Source of the DNA: Amorphophallus konjac
Lineage: Eukaryota; Streptophyta; Magnoliopsida; Alismatales; Araceae
Assembly (NCBI GenBank): GCA_022559845.1
Contig: CM040123.1
Span: 295,976,642 to 296,040,641, forward strand
Reading direction: 5' to 3'
DNA length: 64,000 nucleotides
In this document: piece after piece, positions 1 through 9,830 of the stretch
Numbering within the stretch: position 1 is the stretch's first letter
How the letters are laid out: the number at the start of each line of letters is the position of its first letter
Position numbers and translations under genes: made by a program
The notes under the pieces: model-generated
The model's input: the letters and a program-made list of their open reading frames with translations, nothing else
Told to the model about the DNA's origin: nothing
The model's database searches: none

Positions 1-36
1 CCATTTTCATTAAGATGTTCCAGCCAGAGGTGTTCA

Positions 37-1430
37 TCATTGTTTTCTTCTTTTTCCCTTGGCAGGCAGGGGTGTCATAGCAACTGTTGTGACTTTTTCT
101 GGCATTGGTCGTGGACAAGGGACGTCCAGCACAGATAATAGTGGCTTGTTGGCCGGCCACATGGATGGAACTGATGAAGCCACATGAATATCCTCCTCTG
201 GCAGAATCGGCATACTGGTAACTTTAATAATGCGGCCCTTGTGTGGGAATTTAAGGCATTGGTGATTTGTGGAGGGCACCGCATCGAGTTGCTGAATGTA
301 GGGGCGTCCCAGAATGCCATTAAATGTCGGATCCATATCCAGAATATGGAAATCTGCTGTGATGGCGGCAGGACCCAAACTTACTTTTAACGTAATCATG
401 CCTATAGGAGGTTTCTTCGTGTTATCATATGCAGTGACTGTGATAGTAGACGGCCGAATTTGGCTTTCCGGAATGCCACACAACTTCAAGGTGCTAGGTG
501 GCAAGACATTGATGGATGCCCCAGTGTCCACCAGACATTGCTTAACAGCCACCTTATTAATGTCAACTGTGATGCATAGAGCGTACTTTCTTGCTGGGAG
601 TGGCGCCAGTTCATGTTCATGGAAAGTAATTGCCGGCTGACTGCTAGCGGGCGTTAAAACCGTGACTATCTGCTCAACTGGAATGTCCTCATTGACCATC
701 ACCTTTTGCAGATATTCTTTCAAAGCTAGCTGATGAGTGGTGGACCTTTTAATTAGTTCCAGGATTGAAATCCTTGCTGGTGTTCGGTCCAAGTGCTTTA
801 GCAAATCATACTGAGTCCCTGGCACTGACTCTTGTTCTTGTTCTTGCTCTTGCGGCCCCTGCACGGGCTCTAGCTCTCTCTGTGGAAAAATACGGTGGAA
901 CATCCGTCCACTGCGGAGCGGCGCCACGCCTTGACGTGCCTCTGTCGGGACAAGTGTGGGAGGGGGATTAGAAGAAGAAGAAGGTGTGTTGGTGTTAAGA
1001 AGTGGTGGAGTGGGAGTTCCCGCAGAGGGAATCCCTGTAGAGGGTGCTGGTGCCCTGGTAGGAGGCGTAGAGGTAGAAAGGGATACCCGAATGCGGGGGG
1101 AATTGGTGGGGGGTGGAATGAGAAGGGTTCTGGGTACAAAAGGTGGCGGAACCGATGGTGGGGGGATCCTTGCCGGTGAAGGAGTAGTGGTGGCGGGTGC
1201 AGTGGGCGTTGGTGATGGGCGGATGAGGAGTGGCCTAGATGGCAATGGCGAAGGGTTGGTGGTGGATGGGTTTTGTTGTGGCGTAGGCTGTAGAGGTGGT
1301 AAGCGTGTAAGAAGGGGGCGAACCGGCAAGGTTGGAGAATTGGCGGTAGGAGGTGAATTAACGGGGCGCAGAAGAGATCGGCCCACTTGAGGGGTAGGAG
1401 AAGAAGAAGGGGTGCGCAAGAGGCGCGGAG
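37..1430 (-). pseudogene. E1 proline-rich linker and retropepsin-type aspartic protease
   Basis: An open frame of 460 codons (37-1419). Residues 1-160 are a Pro/Ser/Thr-rich linker; an acidic Gln/Glu run follows near residue 190. The protease carries the catalytic DTGAS at about 298-302 and the ILGRP flap-side motif near 370, so the active site looks intact. In the retroelement it would process the gag-pol polyprotein inside the virus-like particle. The frame ends at 37 after a basic tail (KGKRRKQ), before any reverse transcriptase; Ogre elements are known for a stop or intron at this boundary, but a simple mutation is equally possible. Entry from upstream gag requires a frame change near 1430, so I treat it as a broken gene. 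Confidence 0.8.
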
Positions 1431-1864
1431 GTTGATTTTGATTATGATAAAGTGCCCGACAGAGGCGTTTTCTTCATGCCATCCCTGCCCTCTCTCCACC
1501 TCATAGAGAGACGTGACAGGGTTTACGTGCTGGTTTGGCGGGTGCTCCGGCAGTGGATTGTGGACAATCCCCATATCGTGCTGAGGCGCTGGAGCTTGTT
1601 GTTGCTGCTGTGGAGCTGGTTGCTGTGGCTGCTGAGCTTGTTGCTGCCGAGGAGACCTTCTTTCTTTCATGGTGGCGATGAATTGTCTCATCTCATCCCA
1701 ATTGATGTCACCTTGGTCATTTAGGTCATAAATGTAATCTCTGAAGTGGAAGCAACGATCAAGGTTATGACCAGGTGCACGATGGAAAGCGCAGTAACGG
1801 GATGTGTCAACATTAGCGGGCCACGCTGTTCTTTCTCTTGGTAATATGAGCAAATTGGCGGCCA
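1431..1864 (-). pseudogene. E1 gag C-terminal zinc-finger segment and Gln-rich tail
   Basis: On the minus strand from 1865 the frame encodes a C-x2-H-x4-H-x4-C finger (key residues C, H, H, C around RYCAFHRAPGH and NLDRC), the form usual in Tat/Ogre gag in place of the CCHC knuckle, then a polyglutamine/proline run near 1590-1640. The frame continues as low-complexity noise past 1430 while the protease frame takes over, indicating a frameshift near 1400-1430. Its expected role is nucleic-acid binding by the nucleocapsid. Confidence 0.65.
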
Positions 1865-3417
1865 TTAAGGCATTGAAAATATCCGGGAGACTTTCTGGTA
1901 ATGGAGGGTAGTGGTCCCTTTTGGGGCCAAGTGGTGGTCTCCGTTGTTGTTGTTGGCCATAGTTGGTAGGTGGTGGTACCTGGTGGTACTGTTGCGGAGC
2001 TGGAGGGTTAGCGCGGGGCGCTTGGTTTGGTGGTGAAGCAAAGGAATGTTGGGGTGCGAATTGGCGTTGTGGGTGGAGTTGAAATGGGGGTTTTGTGGTG
2101 GAGGAAGGTTAGGACGTGGGTTAGCTTGATGGGGGTGGCCAACTACGCCAACCTGCTCATTTGCAATAGTGCCCTCCGTCGTGGGCCCGCTGTTGTTGAC
2201 AGTTGTGGTTTTCTTGAATAGCCGTGACTTCGGCTCAAACATGCCCATAATGGGCGAATCCTTCATCTGCGTCTGGATATAACGAGCTCTCTCATAGAGC
2301 TCCTCCATGGTGGTTAACCGGTTCATGGCCAGTATGTGCCGGAACTGAGGAGTGGCATTGGAAATTATCATCTTGACTTGTTCCGGTTCAGACAGTGTAT
2401 CTTTCAACTTTTCGGCCATAGACCGCCATCTATCAGCAAACATTATGAAGTCCTCCTCGGGCTTCATCTTTTCCGCGACCAGATCTGTGAGCGAAAGGGA
2501 TGGTCCGACCCGGTCTCTGTATTTTTGCAAGAACTTCCTTTGAACAATATCGAAGTCGCCGGCATCAGCGGAATCCAGTGAATAAAACCATTCAAGGGCT
2601 GGCCCCTCCAGAGATCTCCTGAATAAATAGGCCAAAGAGGCCTTGTTGTCTTGCCAGAAGGAGGTCTCGTACCTGAAGTCCTTCAAATGAATAAAAGGAT
2701 TACCAGTCCCATTATATCGCCGGAAGTTCGGCATTTCAGATGGTGGTAAGTGGAAGACGGGCAATGTAGGGAGCGAAATTTCCGGGGCATTCTTAGCCGT
2801 GGTGACCTTCTTTAGTTGCTCCTCCATGCTGGCCAATTTCTGGAGTAATAGCATATTAGTGTCGGACTCGACTGGGGCCGGATTTTGAATAAAAGAATGT
2901 GGTATAGGTGTCCGCAGAATTCGGGGAGGTTGGAACTGAGGCCTAACCGCTGAATAGCTCGCCTGTTGGGCCGGCATGGCCGCACCGGGCGTTGGTGGAC
3001 GAGAGGGGGGTTTGTGCAAGACCGCCTGGTCATTAGTGAGGTGATGGCCACTCTCGGCCGGAGGGGGATTGGAGGATGAAGAGGGAACAGACTTCCCTTT
3101 CAAAGCGGCCTGAATAGCCTGCCGCTGGGAATCGTCTAACTGAGATAAAGCATTAATTAAATCCGTGACATTGAGGGATGGAGAAGAATTCCCCGAGGTG
3201 TTGGAGGGTAAAGTTTGGGAAGAGGGCACAACCTCTTGAGGAGTGGTATCAACCACATGGATTTGAGGATGATGGGACTGAGGAGGAGGGTAATTTCCCT
3301 CATAATAGATGGAATCCTGGGGGGGGTCTCATATTGACCAAAAACATTCTCATCCTCATCATCATAAGAATACCCGTAGCCTGCCATGTTGATGATTTTT
3401 CCTGAACGGAGTTGCAT
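1865..3417 (-). pseudogene. E1 gag (capsid), frameshifted
   Basis: Likely start ATG at 3417 (MQLRSGK). A run of eight G at 3319-3326 separates this start frame from the long frame 1865-3256, so a homopolymer frameshift (or sequencing error) lies there. The capsid core is about residues 180-340 of the 463-codon frame, with the retrotransposon-gag signature (FRRYNGTGNP, FLQKYRD, ERARYI). A second frame change is needed near 2040, because the other frame reads smoothly into the zinc-finger segment. N-terminal 150 residues are Ser/Pro-rich. Expected role: assembly of the cytoplasmic virus-like particle. Confidence 0.75.
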
Positions 3418-3983
3418 GTTTAAGAGGAGAGACGGCTTTATAAAGGCAGTATCAAACAAACAACCACTCAATCCAAACAAGTCTAAACAAATCAATCCAA
3501 GCAAGTGTATGCAACCAAGTTGAGATGAACGCAAGATTTTAGTGTTATGCTTGAGATTAGAGTGGATTAAATTGTTGAATAGTTCACTCTTTTGCAATGT
3601 GAAACCTAGTTGATCCAAGTGTAACCTCCGGGTCAACTAGATTCTTTCTCTCTCCTCACTAACGATAGGTTCTCTATACTCCGGGTACTTCAAGGGTACA
3701 ACCAGCCCGGCGTCCGTGAGGGAATCCACGGGTGCGGGGACTTACGGAGGTCTTGGAAAAGGGATTTCCGGTCCAAAGAGACGGAATGCTCAATGGAGGG
3801 TCGTCCCGATTCCAAGAGAGGTGTGTGGAATCCTAGTGTAGAGAGAGGAGGTCTCTCAACCAAATGCCACAATATGCAAAATAAGATGATAAGATCACAG
3901 CAATATAGGCAAGCAATGTAATAATCAATCCAACAATCACAGACAGCAACAGGAAGCAGATTTCTGTAAAACGCAGGAAAGAG

Positions 3984-4321
3984 ACGACCTGGGGCAGGTC
4001 GCTATCAACCAAAGCAACGACAGGGTCACTGTCGTGAATCACTGCGAGAGGCCATGAGCCAGCAGTGAGAAACAAAGACACGCCTCTGGTTGAGGCGCGA
4101 AATATGAAAAGGACGCCTCTGAGTGAGGGCGTCAAATCTGAAAAAGCGCCTTGAGGTGAGGCGCTATGCAATAAAAGAACGCCCTAGGGCAGGGCGTGAA
4201 TTCACAGGTAGCGTGATAAAAGCAGTAAAATGATGAAAGACGTCTTGACAGAAGACGTAACACAGTAATAAAACGCCCTGGATGAAGGCGTTAAAAGAAA
4301 AGGCGCCTCTGTTTGAGGCGT
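3984..4321. repeat. array of nine short hairpins with covarying stems in the E1 leader
   Basis: Nine stem-loops in 338 bp, each with a 6-7 bp stem and mostly a 5-nt loop. Examples: ACGACCT/AGGTCGC (3984-4002), ACGACAG/CTGTCGT (4017-4035), AGCGCCT/AGGCGCT (4145-4165), ACGCCCT/AGGGCGT (4179-4197), ACGTCTT/AAGACGT (4240-4258). The middle stem bases vary while pairing is kept. Confidence 0.85.
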
Positions 4322-4429
4322 GAATTCAGGAAATATGCAATCACAAACTGGCTGATCCCGGGGAGTGTGCAGGGTGCACAAGGGAGGGTGCCCGTGGGGC
4401 ACAAAAGGAGGGGTACCGAGGGTACCGAG

Positions 4430-4511
4430 GGGAAAGGGCACACGTGGGTGCCGAAGGGGAAAGGGCACACGTGGGTGCCAATAGGAAAGGGCACACGTGG
4501 GTGCCAATAGG
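4430..4511. repeat. three-copy ~27-bp tandem repeat with CACGTGG core
   Basis: Three consecutive units, each containing GGCACACGTGGGTGCC, itself an imperfect hairpin with a G-box/ABRE-like ACACGTGG core. A related hairpin (GTGCCCGTGGGGCAC) lies just before at 4388-4402. It sits between the primer site and the hairpin array. Confidence 0.85.
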
Positions 4512-4540
4512 AGATGGTAATCAAAAGAAAAATAGTGGAA

Positions 4541-4558
4541 GTCCCACCGTGATCGCCA
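4541..4558 (-). other. E1 primer-binding site
   Basis: On the minus strand TGGCGATCACGGTGGGAC follows the LTR end by 3 bases. The TGGCG start and GGTGGG core resemble the primer sites of Tat-type elements; the exact priming tRNA was not determined. Confidence 0.6.
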
Positions 4559-4561
4559 ATT

Positions 4562-5881
4562 TGTAGATCGTGATAAATCCACACACGAAGAAGAGATTTA
4601 AATATGAGAAAGCATAATAAAAATAAGGGGGAGATGATATAATAATAAGGAAAAGAAGCACGTGGTGCTACTAAGGAGGGTGATCGCCAGAGGGGTTACC
4701 TCAAGAAGAAACAAAGAAGATCGCGAATACCTGGTGGAAAATAGAACGCGGGATGGATTGTGAATTCCTCCTCCTCCTTCAACCGGCCGGCCGATGAAGG
4801 GGGTTTTTCTTTATTGATTACCTTGCAAAAGAGACAATAAAACAAGCCAAGAGAAGTGGATCAGCCAAGTGCACGTAGTATCAATCCCAAAGATGATATG
4901 AAGTGAGAAAAGAACAAAACATGCGCACCTTATTTTGTTTTAAAACCCCTAAAGAAAATAGGGAAGGAGGAGATATGATGCAGCTAATGCAAACGTAAAA
5001 GAAGAACACAGTGATGATGATCGGTTGATGAAGACAAAACAACACAACAGAATAAAAAGAACCCTGCTGTCCCTGACGACAGTAAAGGGAAACAAGGTGG
5101 ACGCGGTTGATCGGAAGCAGAGGAAGCAGAGCCCTTTCTAAACGATCGCACAGGAGGAAGATGAAGCTCTGTAACCCTAAACTGGTAACCCGTAAACCTG
5201 TGAACTCTCTGACCCGTCAACCTCTGCCTAGATCGACCAGAGCATCCTTTTATAGGATTTCAATCGAAGATAAGCTCAAATTTGGGAAGATAAGGATAGG
5301 CAATGATCAAAGAAGGCAGGACTCTAACTCCAATTCGAGCAAGGAGACCAACGGAGGCAGGGAACTCTCCAGGAAAGAGGAGTTTAAGCAGAACACGGAA
5401 AGGTGAAACACGACCTTCAGAAGGGCGTTAAATCACAAATTGACGACCTATATCAAGACGTTACTCAAAAACACGACCATGATCAAGGGCGTCACTTCTG
5501 GATTAAATTTTGGCAATAAAACTTACTTTATTTGAAAATTTTGAGAACACGCCTGAGATGAAGGCGTTAATTGAAACCACGCCCTGAGGAAGGACGTTTA
5601 ATCAATAATTTAAATTTATTTTGAATTTATTCTAAAACCGGATAATACCAGGAATTGACACCCTGACATTTGGTCGTCCTTTCTTTTTAACACGCCCTAG
5701 ATAAGGTCACTTTTAAAAACACGCCCCACTTCAGGTCGCGAATCACAAAATGCAAGAACAAATCAAAAACACACAAAAATAAGAAAAACTTCATATTATG
5801 AATATATCGAAGTTCACTTTGGGGCGTCAACATAGTGACATGAGATTTGATCAACATAGCGTCAATTTTGGCGTGTCTACA
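4562..5881 (-). repeat. E1 5' LTR
   Basis: 1320 bp bounded by TG and CA, starting TGTAGACACGCC on the minus strand and ending CGATCTACA next to the primer site. A TATA box (CCTATAAAAGG on the minus strand, 5246-5256) is about 630 bp from the start. Further ACGCC-type stem-loops, more degenerate than those in the leader, occupy the promoter-proximal U3 at about 5408-5740. Confidence 0.75.
5246..5256 (-). promoter_or_regulatory. E1 LTR TATA box
   Basis: CCTATAAAAGG on the minus strand, inside the LTR, the expected site of the Pol II promoter for the element transcript. Confidence 0.55.
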
Positions 5882-6204
5882 ATATCGTCTGGCATTACCT
5901 CCACAACTAGTAGGAGTTCACGATGTATTCCATATCTCTATGTTGAAGAAGTATGTTTATGATCCTTATCATGTTATCTCTTAAGATAATCTGGAAATTC
6001 AAAAGGATATGACGTACGAGCAAACGCCGATCAAGATAATTGAACATGAGGTACGTCAACTACGAAATAAAATTATTCCAATGGTTAAAGTCCAATGGAA
6101 GAAATGTTGGCCCTACGAAGCAACTTGGGAAACGGAAGAAGCTATGCGTAGAAAATTTCTCGAACTATTCAACTATAAATACACTCTCCATAAATCCATG
6201 TATT
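5882..6204 (+). pseudogene. E2 integrase C-terminus with chromodomain, fragment
   Basis: The plus-strand frame begins mid-protein at the E1 LTR edge with the conserved segment (VHDVFHISMLKKYV) and continues to a chromodomain of Tekay/Del style (RNKIIPMVKVQWKK, then EATWE). One in-frame TAA at 5992-5994 breaks it. Chromodomains direct integration to particular histone marks. The protein end is followed by the usual short spacer, a polypurine tract and the 3' LTR. Everything upstream of 5882 was displaced by E1. Confidence 0.75.
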
Positions 6205-6229
6205 AAATTTGGGGACAAAATTCTCTTAA

Positions 6230-6240
6230 GTAGGGGAGGG
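6230..6240 (+). other. E2 polypurine tract
   Basis: GTAGGGGAGGG immediately before TGTAACG, the position where plus-strand DNA synthesis is primed. Confidence 0.7.
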
Positions 6241-6659
6241 TGTAACGTCCAAGAATTTTCTAGAAATTTTATACATTTAAATACAATTATTAAACATTTA
6301 AAAGAGCTATTAAACGAATTACTATTAATTAAGTCTCATTAAGTAAAGGCCTTCTACTAACAAATAGATTAGGCCCATTTAATTGAACCCAAAGGACCTA
6401 AAACCCAAGCCCAAAAGAGTTGGCCCATATTCTAGAAGCTTAATTTCTGGAATTTCAGAATTTAAGTGGATAAATAGGATAAATAAATGGATAATAGGGG
6501 GAAGAGTTTGAAACAGTTGAAACTCGACGCCCAAGGTAATTGGTGGTCTATCGTAAGACCGCATAGGGATCAAAAATGGACCACTATTAGACCGTTTACC
6601 AGAGTCCGATCGCGAACATCAAGATGGCGTGAAAAACTCCATTTTTCCAGACCAAATGT
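6241..6659 (+). repeat. E2 3' LTR, truncated
   Basis: Begins TGTAACGTCCAAG and is clearly homologous to 27310-28544 and to the reverse strand of 38881-40336, but stops after about 417 bp where the other copies continue (CCCTAGGG). The next base begins the left arm of the inverted duplication. Confidence 0.8.
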
Positions 6660-6945
6660 TTGATTTGTGAATCTTGATCTGCAACTCTTAAGACTACACA
6701 CATTTCTATCTCCATAATCAACAATTGAAATCACAAAGAATCAACATATTTTTGTTCCCCATATCCTTGCCTTGCAATTGCCTCATTTGAACATCTGAAG
6801 TGGGCTCTTATTGATTTATGAATCTACTTGCTGAAATTTTAACTTCATTGCCTTCCTCCCACTTTTTTATCATATCGAAGAGGGAGAAGAATATGATCTT
6901 GTCTGTGTCAGTCATAAAGTTTGTCATCATCAAAAAGGGGGAGAT
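6660..6945 (+). mobile_element. E3 3' internal end with polypurine tract (left arm copy)
   Basis: AT-rich, no coding frame of note. It ends AAAAAGGGGGAGAT at 6932-6945, the polypurine tract adjoining the LTR. The rest of E3 exists only beside the right arm (57771-63186). Confidence 0.75.
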
Positions 6946-9247
6946 TGTTGTATATGTATTGCATATGTTTTTGATGATAACTAAACTTTATGTTTGCTTG
7001 CACATGTTCTTGCTTGCACATATTCTTAATGTCCGTGTGCACTCATGTTGCTGTTCAAATATGGTTGAGATGGAAAATGGCTTTTGAGGTAGGCTCAAAC
7101 ATGTTGGTTAAATGCATTGCTATATGGTCTTGATTCTTGGTTGAAATTGTTGGTTTTCCAAGAGGTTTCATAGCTTTTAACTGTGAACAAAGTCTTTGTG
7201 CATCTCATGATGTATTAACCTTGACTATCTTGAATTGTAGGATCAAACCTCATGGTGGTCGCTTGGAAGGTAAAAACGTGTGGATAAGCGCCTTGCTATC
7301 TACAACTAAAACAGATGGTAAACCATGTCTACATTCTTCAAGAACCTTTGGTAAGGCTATGGAAGTCTCAAATTAGTAAAGCAAGTAAAGTCGACTTGCC
7401 TTCATGGGAAGTTGACTTGGTCTGATGTGAAAAGATTCTTTTATGCCTGAACATGTAGATTTGATTGTTGATGGATGTATTGACTTAACCTTGATCCATA
7501 GATTGGAAGCTGATACTTAGGCTTTCAAAGGTTTCTCATACATATCTTTTCATGTGCTCTTAATGCGTTGAACTTGTTCCTTGCATTTCCAAAGGGACTT
7601 TTTGAAATGAGATTTCATGGGTCTTTTGCATAGTGTTGAATGCATTCCATGCATAATCAAAGCCAGAGTGAAACCAAAATGCATGAATTGAACGAGGATA
7701 TGAAGCTCAAAAGGATCGTGTTTCAAAAGCCTAGAATGAGTCCAAACCAACTCAAATTGAATGGAACAAAGTGTGGTCTTATAGTATATTCTATAATGAT
7801 ATGATCCATGGGCTAACAACTTTGTTTTGTAGATTTTCTAGACTAGTGGTCGACCGCCAGACAGGGCCCGGTCGACCGGTTTTCCCAGCGTTGAAAGGTT
7901 CAATGACTGTAAAATTTCGGTCGACCACCCCCTCCTGCCCGGTCGACCACCAGCTTTGCAGCCCCTATTGTTGACTTTCTTTTCTCCACGAGGATGGAGC
8001 AACTATCCAAGGTTTTTTTAATCTCAAAGTCTCCATACAGCCCTGGAATTGTGGATCTATGTCTTGGCTTGTCCCTTGACCATCCTAGGTCTTATAAAAA
8101 TAACTCTTGGGCCCAGAAAATCTAATGACTCAAGGAATCAAGAGGAGGCTACCAAGGGGAGAAGGAGAGTTGCTGTGAGAACTCCATGAATAGTGATTCG
8201 TCCACAACTTCTTCATCCAAGAGCAAGCTTTTCAAGATCAAGTTGACACAAATCAAGTGGAAATCAAGTGGAGATTCAAGCTTCATTCAAGATCTGCGTT
8301 ATACACAAAGGGGGAGCCTAAATCAGAAGTCTTTCTTTTGTGTTTCATTCTCTTAAGTGTCTTGTGCTTAAAAGTTGTGTTCCTTGTAATCCGTAAGCAT
8401 TCGTGTATGTGTGGATCTGTTCAGATCCGTAGTTGTGTGTGGATTGATTCAGATCCGTAGTTGTGTGAGTTGTCTCGTTCAAATTCATGGTTGTGTATGG
8501 ATCTCTTCAGATTTGCGTGTGTGTTGTGAATATATTTAGATCCTGGTGTTTGTATGTTTAGAGTGCTACATCTGTTGTAGTGTGTGTGGGTGTTGTTGAT
8601 TAGGCCGTCGGATCGTGTTGGAGACTCCGTCTCCATGTGTCTGTGTGTGTTGGGGTGTGTCCCGTGTGTGTGTTGCAGCGTTGCTCCGTGTTGGGATTTA
8701 TTCCCGTGTGTGTTGGAGCTTTGCTCCGTGTTGGGGAGTCTTCCCTGTGCAGGTTTTCTAGCAGTGAAGCCTCACCGAGTTTTCGTGAGGGGTGGACGTA
8801 GGTTGCTGTCGTTGCATCCGAACCACCTTAAAATTCCTTGTGTCTTGTGGTTTGAGCTGTGTGGTTTGGTTCAATTCTTCTACCCCCATTCTGTGTGATT
8901 GATATTGCATATTATCTCTTCCGCATTTTTCTCTTCAGATCTAGCATAAATCGATATGTTCTATAAGTAGATCTTTGGTATATCAAAAAGTGTTTTTGAA
9001 TTGACAAGGCCAGTCTTGTTAAGACGATAGCACCTTGCGTGAGTAGAACCCTTGGATTCATACCTCCGTCTAGTATCGAAGAACTATCGTCGCATATGAT
9101 TTTGATAGATCTAATTTGTAATTATACAGATCTGAATTTCTAATTGCTACTTTATCACATCTGTTTTAAATTGAGTAAAAGTTTTCTTAAAATATTGAAT
9201 CACCCAATTCACCCCCCCTCTTGGATGTCATTGATCATGAGACTTCA
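6946..9247 (+). repeat. E3 SIRE-like 3' LTR, left arm copy
   Basis: 2302 bp, TGTTGTATATG...GAGACTTCA, with the GATGATAAC phrase near its start and the CAATTCACCCCCCCTC stretch near its end typical of SIRE/Maximus-type LTRs. It contains four GGTCGACC palindromes (about 7847-7950), GGATCT/AGATCC stem-loops (8413-8520) and a GTGTTG-separated hairpin series (8617-8745). The pseudo-frame at 8584-8898 is a by-product of these repeats. Confidence 0.85.
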
Positions 9248-9718
9248 AGTGAGATCGACCTATATGCAACCACAGAGTCCAAGGAGTTGAGAAGAAGTTC
9301 ACTATAGACATTAGTCAACCAGATCATTTTCAAGAGAGCAGCTCAATCTGAAGATGGCAGCTTCGGTTGACCGAAGAGAGCAAATTTGTTGACCGAACTA
9401 GATAGAGATGGAACAGAAAGACATTATGCTCCCCCAAAATGCATGCATGAGCTGGAAATTAATTTTGAAGTCAGTATATGCATGATGACAGATGCACATG
9501 AGTCAATTATGAGCTACAGGGACTCCCCCTATTTATGTGCATTTATGTCAAATAATTTTGTTGACGCATGAATGATATGCATTTGACAACATGTATGCAT
9601 ATACATTGACTTCCCTTAACTAAATGCATTGAACCATGATATATAACATGAAAACTTTGCAGGGGGTTTAATCTAAAGAAATATGCATGAAGCTCAAGAA
9701 TTATCTTGACAAACTCCC
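9248..9718 (-). mobile_element. E5 internal non-coding region next to the inserted E3 LTR
   Basis: Right-arm equivalent is 54710-55180. No protein domain seen. Holds CTCCCC-type polypurine-like motifs at about 9407 and 9526 and a GGTTGACC palindrome at 9364. It ends in the CTCCC (9714-9718) duplicated by the E4 insertion. Confidence 0.6.
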
Positions 9719-9830
9719 TGTAGCAACCCTAATAAATGAATAATTGAAATGAATTAAAACATATATATTACAGAAGTAATATATATAAAAGGAATAGGGT
9801 TAATTGGACAAAATAAAACAAAATTAAAAT

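Larger units (their letters stand above)
3418..4540 (-). other. E1 5' leader between primer site and gag
   Basis: About 1.1 kb of untranslated leader with no convincing coding frame. It holds a dense set of short hairpins (3984-4321) and a three-copy G-box-containing tandem repeat (4430-4511), each listed separately. The rest (3430-3980) shows no recognisable domain; the frame at 3833-4171 is an artefact of the hairpin array. Confidence 0.6.
1..5881 (-). mobile_element. E1: Tat/Ogre-like Ty3/gypsy retrotransposon, 5' part, running off the window start
   Basis: Reading the minus strand from 5881, one sees a TG...CA LTR, a primer-binding site, a 1.1-kb leader, gag, a CHCC-like finger and an aspartic protease; reverse transcriptase would lie beyond base 1. 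Order and gag style (MQLRSGK start, capsid-like core, C-x2-H finger, long proline-rich linker before protease) fit the Tat/Ogre/Athila branch of Ty3/gypsy. Clade assignment rests on motif style only. The coding region has several frameshifts, so this copy is probably not autonomous. The other LTR is outside the window, so the target-site duplication cannot be checked. Confidence 0.8.

Noticed and set aside
8584..8898. Cys-rich frame that could look like a small secreted protein
   Set aside because: Generated by the GTGTTG/hairpin repeats of the E3 LTR; disrupted differently in the other LTR copies.
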